Counted from the stretch's first letter, positions 11,325-22,573 are shown. The stretch: DNA of 64,000 nucleotides from Dryomyza anilis (GCA_951804985.1 OX638132.1:17713529-17777528), one strand, 5' to 3'. Notes: generated from the sequence alone by a model not told the origin. Numbers and translations: made by a program.

Positions 11325-12034
11325 GTTTTTTTATACCCTACACTAAGAGTTAAAGGGTATATTAAGTTTGGTACGCCGTTTGTATCACCCTGAAAAAAGT
11401 ATCTCCGGTATGGAAAAGTATATATATTTGATCAGCATGACCTCCTGAGTTGATTTAGCGATGGCCGTCTGTCCGTCTGTCCTTCTGTCTGTCTGTTGAA
11501 ATCACGATTACGGGAAAAGTAGAAGAGCTAGAGCTTTATATTTAGATTACTTATATATCTAAGCAGTCTGAACAAGAAAATTGGCATGATCGGTTTATTG
11601 TGACTTGAGAACCGACCACTTATGTTCAAATACCTCATATACAATTTACATCTACAGATCAATTTTACTGTATACGTGCTTAGGTAAACTTTTTTGGTCA
11701 AATATATATTGACATCATGCTGAAATACATGAAAATAATGTTTTCCTGCGGAACGAGTTGTGGTAACCAAAAAAAAAAAAAAAATCGAAATTCGGTACAC
11801 CTACCCATTTGTAAATCTGGGTATCAAATGAATGGAAATTCTTCAGCGATGGAAAGTTTGTAGTTATTTTCAGGATTCGTATACCTTGGTGACCTATATA
11901 TCACTTTGAATGGTAACCACACATATGTGTAGGGTATTTATAGTCGGCTTAGACCGACTATAATTTTGATAATCTTAACTATTATAATAACACCTACTTT
12001 AAAATTTTCCATGTGATCTAACCTACCCAACTGG
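11325..12034 (+). mobile_element. (GTCY)n element, variant B, copy 1
   Basis: Starts ATACCCTACACTAAGAGTTA, has core CGGTATGGAAAAGTATATAT followed by TTGATCAGCATGACCTCCTG and a short GTCTGTCC tract near 11468-11495, a hairpin ATAGTCGGCTTAGACCGACT at ~11940, and ends CCATGTGATCTAACCTACCC near 12030. No coding frame. It shares layout but not close identity with variant A. Confidence 0.8.
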
Positions 12035-12040
12035 TTTTAA

Positions 12041-12260
12041 TTTCAAAAAATGCATTTTTATCATATTGAACCTTAAAAATGGCTCATATTCAAAGTCATT
12101 TTTTAACATGACCTATCTTCAATATAACAAAAAATTGAATTGGGTATTTTTATTTTAAGCGTTTTTTTTTTTAAATTTCAAGAAATGCCTTTTTTTCATG
12201 TTTAACCTGAAAATTTCCTCATATTCAAAGTAAGTTTTCACCATGATATCGGAGTATATT
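12041..12260 (+). repeat. Family F, two tandem units (~135-bp spacing)
   Basis: TTTCAAAAAATGCATTTTTA at 12041 and TTTCAAGAAATGCCTTTTTT at ~12176 begin two units that both contain CTCATATTCAAAGT and ACATGA/ACCATGA. An inverted relative lies at 10830-10920. GGGTATTTTTATTTTAAGCG between them matches text at 10700 and 11320, so these units travel with the palindrome components. Confidence 0.6.
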
Positions 12261-12484
12261 TGCATAAAGTAAAATATTAAAATTATCTCGAGCTATTATC
12301 TTTAACAAACATATAATTTGTGGTGCTACTCTTCAGTTCAATCGTTTGGTTTTTTGTTCTTTAATTTTTCTTTTTTCGTAATTTTCAAAATACGTCACAT
12401 CTATAGATTTGTAGTATATTATTAGTTTTTTAACTAATATATATTAGTTACATGCAATTGCAATAAATCACAACATTAAATAAA
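12261..12484. other. AT-rich spacer
   Basis: No feature supported. Confidence 0.5.
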
Positions 12485-13537
12485 AACCAGTTGGGAAGGT
12501 TAGATCACATGGGAAATTTTAAAGTAGGTGTAATTATGATAGTTAGGATTATCAAAATTATAGTCGGTCTAAGCCGACTATAAATACCCTACACATATGT
12601 GTGGTTACCATTCAAAGTGATATATAGGTCACCAAGGTATACGAATCCTGAAAATAACTACAAACTTTCCATCGCTGAAGAATTTCCATTCATTTGATAC
12701 CCATATTTACAAATGGGTAGGTGTACCGAATTTCGATTTTTTTTTTAATGAACCACAGGTCTTTTCGACGGAAAACATTATTATCACGTACTTGAGCATG
12801 ATGTCAATATATATTTGACCAAAAAAGTTTACCTAAGCACGTATACATAAAAATTGATCTTTATATGTACATTTTATATGAGGTATTTGAACATAAGTGG
12901 TCGGATCATAGGTCACAATGAACCGATCTCGCCAATTTTTTCGCAGATACAGCGTAGGTATATTAGTAATCAAAGTTATAAGTTTCATTTATCTAGCTCT
13001 TCAATTTTAAAAGTAGTAGGGATTTCAACAGACAGACGGACAGACAGACGGACAGACGGACACTAAGAGTGAAAGGGTATATTCAGTTTGGTACGCCGTT
13101 TGTAACACCCAGAAGGAAGCATCTCCGGTATGGAAAAGTATATATAGTCTTGATCAGCATGACCTCCTGAGTCGATTTAGCGATGTCCGTCTGTCCGTCT
13201 GTCCGTCCGTCTGTCTGTCCGTCTGTCTGTCCGTCTGTCTGTCCGTCTGTCTGTCCGTCTGTCTGTTGAAATCCCTACTACTTTTAAAATTGAAGAGCTA
13301 GATAAATGAAACTTATAACTTAGATTACTAAAATACCTACGCTGTAAATTGGCGAGATCGGTCCATTGTGACCTATGATCCGACCACTTATGTTCAAATA
13401 CCTCATATAAAATGTAACCACACATATGTGTAGGGTATTTATAGTCGGCTTAGACCGACTATAATTTTGATAATCCTAACTATCATAATTACACCTACTT
13501 TAAAATTTCCCATGTGATCTAATCTTCCCAACTGGTT
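12485..13537. repeat. ~1 kb palindrome: head-to-head (GTCY)n variant B elements
   Basis: AACCAGTTGGGAAGGTTAGA at 12485 is the reverse complement of TCTAATCTTCCCAACTGGTT ending 13537. The subterminal hairpin TATAGTCGGTCTAAGCCGAC, ACCCTACACATATGTG and TTCAAATACCTCATATAAAA also mirror. The left copy (12485-13050) is longer than the right (13160-13537), which lacks the AAACTTTCCATCGCTGAAG segment. The centre carries GTCTGTCCGTCTGTCC repeats on one side and GACAGACGGACA on the other. Confidence 0.85.
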
Positions 13538-13540
13538 ATT

Positions 13541-14580
13541 ATTTATATCAGGGACCCGTGCTTCGCTGTAGACATTTTTTCATTGGTTTTATAAATGTAG
13601 TAACCAAAACCATACTAATTATCGGATAAAACAACTTTACTCATAGACAATTCTTTCTCAGACTGTGCTTCCCCGTAGAATTCTTCTCAGTAGAATTCTT
13701 TCCCGTAGAATTCTTCCCCGTAGAGTTTTTCCCAGTAGAAGTTTTAGTGTGGTTAGTTTTAGCGTGGTGAGTTTTAGTGTGGTGAGTTTTAGTGCGGTGA
13801 ATTTTAGTGTGGTGAGTTTAAGTGTAGTGAATTTTATTGTTGTGTGTTTTAGTGTGTTGAATTTGAGTGTGGTCAGTTTAAGTGGGTAAATTTGAATGTG
13901 GTGAATTTTAGTGTGGTGAGTTTTAGTGTGGTGATATTTAGTGTAGTGAGTTTTAGTGTGTTGAATTTTAGTGTGGTGAGTTTTAGTGTGGTGAATTTTA
14001 GTGTGGTGAGTTTTAGTGTGGTGAATATTAGTGTGGTGAGTTTTTGGAATTTTAGTGTGGTGAATATTAGTCTGGTAAATTTTAGTGTGGTGAGTTTTAA
14101 TGTGGTGAATTTTAGTGTGGTGAGTTTTAGTGTGGTGAATTTTGGTGTGGTGAATTTTAGTGTGGTGAATTTTAGTGTGGTTGTTTTTGTTTTCTATCAT
14201 TTTTTTTATTTTCTGTTGTTTTTGACTTATAGCTTAAGTTTTGTGCTTTTACATTTACTTTTGATTTTGTATTTGATTTTTGCTTTTGTTTTTGTTTTTG
14301 TTTTTGTGTTTTTGCTTTTGTATTTTTTTTTTGTATTTGAATTTTTTGTTTCATCTTCTTTGCTTGTGTATGTGCCGAGTTATGTCGTTTTGAAAGTTTA
14401 GGTTGTATGGGAGGTGCCACGCCCCTTTGTCCAATCCCGCCCATATATAGCCTATGACACCCTCCGGACTCCATAGTATCCTGGTGCAAAATTTCAGTTA
14501 AATCGGTTCAGCGGTTTAGACGTGATGCTGGAACAAACAGACAGACAGACAGACAGACAGACTGACAGACGGACCAATTT
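13541..14580 (+). mobile_element. Family G element, copy 2 (expanded minisatellite)
   Basis: Head TTATTTATATCAGGGACCCG then TGCTTCGCTG; a short CCGTAGAATTCTTC array (~13665-13740); a long TTTTAGTGTGGTGA(G/A) array (13741-14190); a TTTTTG-rich low-complexity stretch (14200-14370); tail GGTTGTATGGGAGGTGCCAC, AAATCGGTTCAGCGGTTTAG and (ACAG)n GACAGACGGACC to ~14574. The open frames across the array (both strands) are produced by the 15-base periodicity, not by a gene. Confidence 0.85.
13741..14190 (+). repeat. 15-bp minisatellite TTTTAGTGTGGTGAG, ~30 units
   Basis: About 30 units of 15 bases, alternating loosely between ...GTGAG and ...GTGAA endings. The unit length of five codons keeps frames open on both strands. 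It is the largest of four arrays of this unit in the window (others ~6-11 units). Confidence 0.9.
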
Positions 14581-15019
14581 AATAATTTCTATGGGTTTAC
14601 CTAATTCTACATTATAGTCATTGTAAATTTTCGTACTTTTAAAATTAATTAAAGCAATTTCTGTCGTATGTTCATATGAAACAAAAAAAAAAATAAACGA
14701 ATTTTTGAATTTATAAAGTGATTTGTAAAATTAAAGTTTAATATTCATTGGCTCAAAAAAAAATTGGTTGAAAAATATTTCAACAAAAATTAAACAAAAA
14801 AAATGTTTGTCGACAAATAAAAAATAAATTTCTACTATTTTTTTTTTTGTTGATATTTTCTTCCATAAAAACAAACAGCAATAATAAAATCCAAATTTTT
14901 TTTTGAACCAAAATAATGATATTCGAGAACGTAATATTCCAAACAAAAATTTTAGAACACAAAAAAAAAATATTTGTTCGAAGTAAATTTTTTTGCAAAA
15001 AAAAAATTCTGATCTAGCT
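14581..15019. other. AT-rich non-coding stretch
   Basis: Homopolymer-rich A/T sequence; frames on the minus strand are low complexity. No gene. Confidence 0.5.
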
Positions 15020-15150
15020 CTTCTTGTTTTCTTGCAATCGTGAATTAAATATACTGTCGAGCAGACAGATGGACATCGTTAAATGACCTTAGCAGATGAC
15101 TAATTGAGAGGATTAATTGAATATACCCTTTCACTTTTAGTGTGGAATTT
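15020..15150. mobile_element. Decayed (GTCY)n variant B fragment
   Basis: TAGCTCTTCTTGTTTTCTTG, CAGACAGATGGACATCGTTA and GAATATACCCTTTCACTTTT are relics of the core-to-end part of variant B. The rest of the element is missing. Confidence 0.55.
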
Positions 15151-16414
15151 AAAAAGACTATTGCAATCTCAGCCACAAAAGTGATTTTTAAAATCACAGC
15201 AAAAGTGCTGTGATTTGCTGCATAACCGCAGCATTTGGTAGACCACAAAAAAAAAATAAGACACACAATTTTACAACACTAACATAAATATTAATATGTA
15301 TTTTAATGCTTATTTTATTTCGCATTTTTACCGTTTTTTTTTGTATTTTTTCTTGACATTCTTTGGCGAGTTCTTTGGTCGCTTTGCTAATCCGCATTCT
15401 AATCCGCACATCATCGTTTTGTGTGAAAATAGATGCGGCAACAACGCAAAATAAAAGCGAAAAAGTGTGCTAAAATAATAGTATTGAGTAAGAGTATAAA
15501 ATATGCAGCAGCTTAGAAATGAAACGAACCAGAAAAAAACAAAAAAAAAGCACAACTTAAGGAATTGCGCTTATTTTAAGATATCTTTTTGGCTATTCGA
15601 GTATTTGAAACCCTGACATATACGCTGACCCGCAACAAACACCCCAACGGAATGTCAGCTTTGTTATTGCAACAGCAGCCACTGACAACTGAAAGCAGTT
15701 GGCAGCAGGTCCTTAACATATTGCAAAACAGATTAAGTTGATATGACAACTTGATCCGGCCATTTTTTCGTATTATTTTCATGTTTTTCTTTTGCAGTCT
15801 TTGGTTTTTGTTATCCTCGGTACCCTCTGCCATGATCGCGATGCCTTGCTTGGTTGTGTCTCGTGTTTTACTATAACATATTATGGAATGCGTTTTACTG
15901 TTTGTGCTAACATGGGATTTTGACCCTATTTGTATCTGTAGCCATGGCAGTATCTGCTGTTTATTTAAGCGCTGAAATCTGTGGATTCCAGCATAGCAGT
16001 TGTATGCGCAAAATAATCGAAATATTTACGACTTAATTTCTTGTTATTGAAGTTAAAAGGCCGCAGTTAGTTGGGAAAATAGATTTTTACAAGCTGGATA
16101 TGTCTACTCTATAGGAATAAAGTCGAGTAAAATTGCACATTATAGTTATTTTATTTTAAGCTTGAGCCTAATGTAGAGGAATTATAGCAAAAATGGAACA
16201 CTTGCACACAACAGAAACTTATTGCGTCAACTAATAGCAACTTATTCGGTATTTTTCAACTTGGTTTCTGTAAACAATACTTTGTTGAACTACAACAAAT
16301 ATAAAAACGTTTTAAAAGAATTTGATGTGTACATACATTTATGATGACTAGCTGGACCCATGCACGACTAGTGAAAAAATGAAAATGAATGCAAGGATAT
16401 GGAGTGATTTTATT
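15151..16414. other. Unique-looking non-coding sequence
   Basis: 15590-15720 and 15830-16030 are less AT-rich (for example GCGATGCCTTGCTTGGTTGT, TTTAAGCGCTGAAATCTGTG). An 85-codon minus frame at 15576-15833 has no domain I recognise. This may be ordinary conserved host sequence; no exon can be supported. Confidence 0.4.
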
Positions 16415-18012
16415 AATATAAAGAACAATTTTATTATTTATATCAAGGACCCGTGCTTCGCTGTGGACGTTTTTTATTGGTGTTACAAATTAGACATCTG
16501 CACAAATGGTTTTGAAGTTTCCTCTGCAAATATGCACTACTGCACTCTACAGTTTTGAATTCATTTCACAAATGACAATCGACAGTATTATAGTGAAGTC
16601 TCTTTGAGCGACTTCGCTTCACTTCAGTATTTGTTTCATTGGTGTCAAGCACTGTCAAAACATCAAGCCATTCAAAACATTCAATGTTTTGAAAAACACA
16701 GAAACGACAACACTGTCGCTGAACATGCAACGAATACAGTAGGTGCAGCGAGAGAGCGCAACGAGTAACGAGTGAGAAGACGAACTTTGAAAACAACAAC
16801 AAATCTGACGCTCGTTCGACGGCAGTAATGTTGTTATTGGTATTTAAGTGTTAATAAAAAATACAACAAACAATATTAAAAAAAAAAAATTGTTAAAAAA
16901 AATTTTGTACGAGAAAAACAACGCTTTGGTCGAAAAGCAATATATCAAAAAAAAAATTAATTAAATAATGAAAAAAATGTTTTTCCATTAATAAAAAACT
17001 TAATATAAAATATAATGTGATTTTCTTATACCTTTGTTTTTTTTTCTATATTTCAATATTAATGAAAATTCCTACTCTATTCCTTACTTTAGTAAGAATG
17101 ATGAAAAAAAATGAAAAATGCACTAAGTACTCGGTGTCATAAGCAGTTCATTTCAGTATTTGAATGTTTATTGCACATCATCAAAGACCTCTTCACTTCA
17201 GTTTTGTTTTGCTTATGTTTTGTTTTGACAGTACTTGGTTCTTTGTTGTTGTGAGCAAGACATTCATTTGATTTTCAAGCATAGAGTTGACGACAGTAAA
17301 TGTTTTGAAACGAAGTGAATGTCTTGAAGTGGGTTTCAAATGGACTTGTGCAGATGTCTATTACAAATGTAGTAACCAAAACAAAAATAATTCTCCGCCA
17401 AAACAACTTTTCTCAAAGACAATTCTTCCGTGATTCTTCGTAGAAATCCCCAGTAGAAATCTTCTCCGTAAATGCTTTCCCGTAGAACGCTTTCCCGTAG
17501 AATTCTTCCTTGTAGAATTCTTCCCGTAGAATTCTTCCCCGTGGAGTTTTTCCAAGTAGAAGTTTTAGTGTGGTGAGTTTTATTGATGTGAATTTATGTG
17601 TGGTGAGTTTAGGTGTGGTGAATTTTTAAGTGGTGAGTTTTAGTGTGGTGAATTTTAGTGTGGTGAGTTTTCGTATGGTGAGTGTGTTGAGTTTAGGTGT
17701 AGTGAATTTCGGTGTGGTGAGTTTAAAGGATTTGTGGTGGTTGGTATATCCTGGTGTGAAATATATAGATGTCACTGTAATAACTGTCGACATGCACTAC
17801 CTTGAAAATTCACCACGCTCAGTTTTCCAATCCCGCCCACATTCAGCGAGACTGTTTAAACTGTTTAATGGATAAATATAACGCTCACTAAAATTTCATT
17901 AAATTTGCTCTCCCAATAGCTTTTTTGGGTTATATGGAAGGTGTCACGTTCAGTCCAGCAATCTCATCGAGATATAGCCATACTCTGCCTGGACCCAACA
18001 TACATATTTTGT
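16415..18012 (+). mobile_element. Family G element, copy 3 (interrupted by hAT)
   Basis: Head TTTATTATTTATATCAAGGA, CCCGTGCTTCGCTGTGGACG and TTTTTTATTGGTG is interrupted at 16490 and resumes at 17361 with ACAAATGTAGTAACCAAAAC. The CCGTAGAATTCTTCC array (17410-17555) and TTTTAGTGTGGTGA array (17560-17735) follow, then the tail GGTTATATGGAAGGTGTCAC and ACCCAACATACATATTTTG. Non-coding. Confidence 0.8.
16491..17360. mobile_element. Non-autonomous hAT-type element, 870 bp
   Basis: A 15-base perfect terminal inverted repeat, TAGACATCTGCACAA on the left and its complement on the right, is flanked by a perfect 8-bp duplication TTACAAAT at 16483-16490 and 17361-17368. An 8-bp duplication with TAG-beginning ends is typical of the hAT superfamily. 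Subterminal CACTTCA/TGAAGTG words recur on both sides. No transposase frame is visible, so it would depend on an autonomous partner. The host sequence is clearly a family G element. Confidence 0.9.
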
Positions 18013-18049
18013 TAAAATTTTATTCAACTCACGTAAAATAAAAAAACGT

Positions 18050-18455
18050 AAAATAATAAAAAATCAAATATGGGCGTATCATGCCCATTTTTTGAACACA
18101 TATTTCTAGGTGAATTCTAACAAATTTTATAAGTATGTCTTAAATACTTTTTGAGTTATTGGTTCCTAAAGTGTTATATATAAGGGACTTGTCGTCCAAT
18201 TTGGATCATTTCCACTGACAGAACTAACTTTTGGCTTTAAAGTATTGAAACGAAATTATATCGCATTCTAAGCAGTATTCTCAACTTATCGTGTATACGG
18301 ACAGCAAGACAGACAGATGAACATAGCCAAACGGACTCGTGTGGTGATACTGATCAAGAATATATATACTTTTAATATCGGTCACTCCTCCTAAGGGACG
18401 TTACAATATCTGCACAAAGTTAATATACCTTGTGAAGGGTATAAAAATATTTCCT
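18050..18455 (-). mobile_element. (GTCY)n element, variant A, copy 2 (decayed)
   Basis: Matches variant A at GGGCGTATCATGCCCATTTT, GAACACATATTTCTAGGTGA, TATACGGACAGCAAGACAGA and CTGATCAAGAATATATATAC, then ends at AAGGGTATAAAA. The (GACA)n tract is nearly gone, and the CGAGTTGGG end is missing. Confidence 0.7.
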
Positions 18456-18479
18456 ATTCTGAGGAAACTTGTATCTCTT

Positions 18480-18700
18480 ATATATTTTATTATTTTGTGA
18501 GAATTTGTTGTTTTGAAAACGAGATATATCGTCAGTGTTACTGCAAAACTACATTTTCTACATTTTCGAATACCTCTTACAAACTGAATTTTACACAAGG
18601 AACAAAACTATTTTCAGTCCCAATTCTGCACTTACTTCATACAAAATTAAGTATGTCATAACTTATAATGGCATTTAGACTAGCAAAAAAAAATATTTAG
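18480..18700. repeat. Dispersed block shared with 46790-46980
   Basis: TTCTGCACTTACTTCAT and AAAATTAAGTATGTCATAAC with TTATAATGGCATTTA are nearly identical in both places. Upstream words (GATATATCGTCAGTGTTACTGC against AATATCGTCGATGATACTGC, then AATTTTACA) also align. No ORF. At both loci it lies near a family D element, so it may be D's internal sequence. Confidence 0.6.
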
Positions 18701-18984
18701 CATGTATCCTCTTTAAACCCCCATTCAAGAAAATAATTTACGACTTTTGGTCAAAAAGTTATAAAAACTAGATTTAATAAAGGCCAAATATTGTACATGT
18801 TGAAATGAAATTCTTTGATATTCAAAATTTTGAGAACACATAAAAATAATATTTAACTTTTTGTCACTAAGTATGTAATAATTATGTATTATATTCATAC
18901 ATATTTTTTTTATTTTAAAAAAAATTTGTTTATATCTCGCAAACAAATATTTCTGCGCATAAAAGCAATATTTGCTATTGTATT

Positions 18985-19300
18985 ATTAGTTTTGACTTCA
19001 GTCATTGCTGTGCTGTTCCAAATAAATATTAAATGTACATCATATTGATGAATTCTGTTTTCAAACCATGATTCATTGTATTGAAGAACCATTCATAATA
19101 TTAATGACTAACGCCATTATTGTTATGATTGCTATCATAAATATGAAGAACGCTTCATAACTGTCGAAAAAGTGTTCTTCAATATGATGAACTGTGAAGA
19201 ATACGTTTCATCATATTAATGAACCAAAATATAAAATACAACATAGATGTCCATCATATTGAAGAACGCTGTTCATTAAACTAAATTTCTAAAAAAATAT
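18985..19300. mobile_element. Family D repeat, copy 1
   Basis: Contains ACATCATATTGATGAATTCT, CATTGTATTGAAGAACCATT, AAAAAGTGTTCTTCAATATG and TTTCATCATATTAATGAACC, a series of short self-complementary TTCATNATATTNATGAA-like words. It keeps an uninterrupted AAAATACAACATAGATGTCC, which is the empty site for the FB1 insertion at 54562. Non-coding. Confidence 0.7.
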
Positions 19301-19842
19301 CTTTTTTTTCGTTCATTTTTTGTCGTACTTCTCAGTTCTCAAGTAGTTCTTGTGTGTTATTTTTTAAAAAATGCTTGCTCGACATGCATAAATTAGTAAA
19401 ATGTTTTATAATTTATTTATTATAATTACAACTTTATATTTATAAAAAATATATTTCGAACACATTTTTTTTGGAAGAAATTAAAAAAAAAAAAAATTTC
19501 GAACATTTTTTTTCCAAAAAAAATTTTTTTTTTTTACATTTTTTTTCGAAATAGTTTTTTTTTTGTCGACAATTTTTTTCCGATAATTTTTTTAATGTTA
19601 TTTTTTGCATAAAATTTTACAACACTTTTTTTTCGAATTATTTTATAATTTTTTTTTTCTGTGTAGGATATGGTAGCCAAACAAGTGTAAACAAAATGGT
19701 AAAGTAGGCAATGTGCTGGCTGCAAATTGGTAGAAAAGGTTGGGAGCATAAACATAAAATCTACATCATGGGTGCCCATCCATTCTGCCCTACCAAAAAA
19801 CTTCGTATTGTACAAAAACATAGACGAATTTCGTTTGTAGTA
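19301..19842. other. T-rich low-complexity sequence
   Basis: Long poly-T/poly-A runs (19440-19660). The minus-strand lysine-rich frame here is a homopolymer artefact. No gene. Confidence 0.55.
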
Positions 19843-19963
19843 CAGGGTTTTTCAAATGGGACGCTACAAAAGTAGAGCGACAGGGACAGAAAACGACGCC
19901 ATATTTCTTGTCGCTCTTTTGACATTTCTCTTCATGATGTAGCGCTCTTATTGAAAACACCTT
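19843..19963. mobile_element. Family Y foldback MITE, copy 4 (deleted internally)
   Basis: TA at 19841-19842 and 19964-19965. Left end and arm run to GACATTTCTCTTCATGATG, then jump directly to TGTAGCGCTCTTATTGAAAA. The centre and right arm are lost, leaving ~120 bases. Confidence 0.8.
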
Positions 19964-19965
19964 TA

Positions 19966-21145
19966 TATTCGTGAAAATCTCTATCGGTTCGATGCTTATT
20001 CTATATGCGAATCCTACAACAAACATATAATTATTTTTGCATTTGCAAAAGAAATGAAGTGCACCCAGCATTTTTATTGTGTTAGATATGCTATGCATTA
20101 GATCGAAGAAATCAATAACAAAACAAGTGCTAATTACAGTTTTACATAATATAAAAATTGTTTGTTTGTGTACAATAATAAGTTTTCCTTGTAGACGATA
20201 ATGGCTGAATGGACCATTCTGAGTACCCTTGATGTTGATATCAGCAAATCCGCGACAATACGGCACATTTTCACGTTTTAATTAAAACAATTCGCCTTGT
20301 AAACCGACTAAAGTAAACACCGATGTTTACAAATGACAAAAATTTCAATACTGAAAATTTTTTAAGGAAAATTTGATATTTGTAAACAATATTTTCTGTC
20401 GACAACTTGTTGATCAATCATTTAAAACTTCAAAAAAAAAAAATTGTAAACAAAATTTTCTGTCGACAACTTGTTGATCAAGCTTTAAAATTTTCAAAAC
20501 AGATATTCCTACAAAATGTGTTTGCCTGCTACTTGTAGGCTACCTTTCCCTTAGAGTTTCCTACTATTAAAATGCTTTTTAAAATTTCATATTAAAATTA
20601 AATATATAATGTGTTTGCTTGCTATAGGTGGCTACCTTTCCCTTTAATATTCTAGCTATAAAGATACCTTTCAAAACTTCAAAACTTACACAAAAATGCT
20701 TTTGCCTTCTGGGGGTACGCTTGAACATACCAGTTTCTTGCGTAAAACCTGATACAGAAAGCCTGTCTGTTTTCATATATTCAAAATGCCAGCTATGCAA
20801 TGTGTATTTCCTACCACATTCCCGTGCGTTTTCCTCGAAACTGCTACTTCCTTGCATATTTTTGGTCAATATTTGAAAAAATATTTCAAAAATGGTTTAT
20901 ATACCTTCATGGAAAAGCGCAAATTTAATAAACTTTTAACTTAATATTAGTAGCTACAATAGTTTGGCGTTCTTGTTATTAAATTGACAACGTGCTATAA
21001 ATTTAAATTGCATTTTTGCACAGTTTTAATTGAATTCGCAGCTGCTTTGTTCTTATTTTCATTTCAAAATTTTACTTTGACACCTAAAAGCATGTTTTAT
21101 TAGTTGACAATATGTTGTGCATTTTTTTATTTTATATTTTATAAA
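19966..21145. repeat. Non-coding sequence with two short tandem duplications
   Basis: 20380-20500: two ~65-base units, each with TTTTCTGTCGACAACTTGTT and GATCAA. 20515-20690: two ~95-base units with AATGTGTTTGC(C/T)TGCTA and GGCTACCTTTCCCTT. A third diverged unit may begin near 20695. Open frames on both strands over 20579-20876 have no recognised domain. Confidence 0.55.
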
Positions 21146-22128
21146 TACAGTGGTGTGCTAGTAATAGGAGCGCAAGATTTTGCGTACAATTACTTACCAG
21201 TACTATTTGTTTTTATTAATTAAAGTTTTTTTTTTATTAAAAACTAATAGTGTTTCATTGATATGTTATATTTTCAGTCAAATTTCTTGGTTTTGGACGT
21301 ACGTTTTACAACACTCATTACATCACTCAGCAAATTTTACATCACACAGAATATAAATTTGTTACGCAAATCTCCTCATTCAACTCTCATTGCCCAACCA
21401 AATTCTAATTCGGTTCTCTCAACTGTTAATTCGGGGCTTTGGGGCATACTAAAAGGGTTGTAATTTGGACTACAAATAATTTTAAAATACTTAGGTGTAT
21501 GTATAAAATATTATTAAGAGTCCCATCAGAATCAACAACTAACTTTATCGTGTCAAAAGAGCATTTTTCTCTATGTACCTACTGATAATACTAAACGTAT
21601 ATATAACAATTTGAACAATTTAATTTGTTTTTATAGCTTTATACCAACAAATAAAACAAGAAACAATTGGCAAAATGCATTTAGAGATTGACTCTGAATC
21701 AACTGTGCAATCTAACACTTAGCATTTATTAACTTTATTTCGTTAGAACAAAATTTCAACAAATGGCTGATATAACACAAAATTATTCCAAAACTGTTCT
21801 AAATTGGTTTCTGTACTAAAATCCTGTTAGTGTTGTTTATAACAACCGACTTAACAAATATGGTGTTCGTTAACTTGTATGCATCGATTGGTCGTGCTGG
21901 TGGTGGTTATAAGAACCGGTGTTGGTTATAAGAACCGACTTTACAAAGATGATTGGCGCAATAAATGTGTGTAGCACAAATATTTTGATCTAGAGAATGT
22001 TGTCATTGAATGAAAGCAAAATATGTCGATACCTTGCAGGTAGAACTTCGTAACCAACATTTTAGGAATTATTTTTATTACATTTTGGAACCCTCTTCAT
22101 GCGTGTTATGAGGGCATATTTTTGAATT

Positions 22129-22573
22129 TCGAAGTAGAGCGACAGGGACAGCAAACGACGCCATATTTCTTGCCGTTTTTTGACATTACTCTTCAGTAAG
22201 GTTTGCCATTTCATGATGGAAAGATATACGAATTAGAAATTCGGTAGTAAATTTTAATAATTTCGACTCTTTGTTGACTCGTATATCTTTCCATCATGAA
22301 ATGGCAAACCTTACTAAAGAGAAATGTTAAAAGAGCGGTAAGAAATATGGTGTCGTTTGCTATCGCTGTCGCTCTACTTTTGTAGCGTTCCTGTTAAAAA
22401 ACCCTTTATAAATATATGATGTGTTTTAAATAATGAGTTTATAATTGGAATACCTGCTAAGCCTTATAACAGCGCACAGAATTGGATCAAAAATAATTAA
22501 AAATTATATCGTAACTAAATTTTTTCGAAAATGTAGAAAAAAACTTTTGTAGCGCTCTTATTGAAAAACCCTT
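22129..22573. mobile_element. Family Y foldback MITE, copy 5 (split outer module)
   Basis: The left end is truncated at GAAGTAGAGCGACAGGGACA. Both arms and the centre are present. The inner right end CTGTTAAAAAACCCTTTA is followed by ~110 unrelated bases before the outer module ACTTTTGTAGCGCTCTTATT, ending CCCTTTA with TA at 22574-22575. Copies 1, 3 and 6 lack that spacer. Confidence 0.75.

Larger units (their letters stand above)
10022..12064. repeat. Large ~2 kb imperfect palindrome of (GTCY)n elements
   Basis: The left edge TTATGATAAATATGCATTTT with AAACGAGTTGGG is the reverse complement of the right edge CCAACTGGTTTTAATTTC...ATGCATTTTTATCATA. Further in, GGTGTAGGGTATAAAAAAAC at ~10690 mirrors GCGTTTTTTTATACCCTACA at ~11325, and GGATATGTTGAAGATTATAG at ~10740 mirrors its complement at ~11272. 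The arms (~640-740 bases) are two different (GTCY)n element variants. The spacer holds a family F unit (10830-10920, inverted) and a SINE. Confidence 0.75.

Noticed and set aside
13741..14190. Regular short repeats resembling a CRISPR array
   Set aside because: Units are contiguous 15-mers without unique spacers, in eukaryotic DNA with no cas genes.
13658..14401. Long frames encoding FSVVS or HHTKI-type repeats
   Set aside because: They are generated by the 15-bp minisatellite of family G.
15576..15833. 85-codon minus frame with non-repetitive text
   Set aside because: No motif recognised and no supporting features; could not be distinguished from chance.
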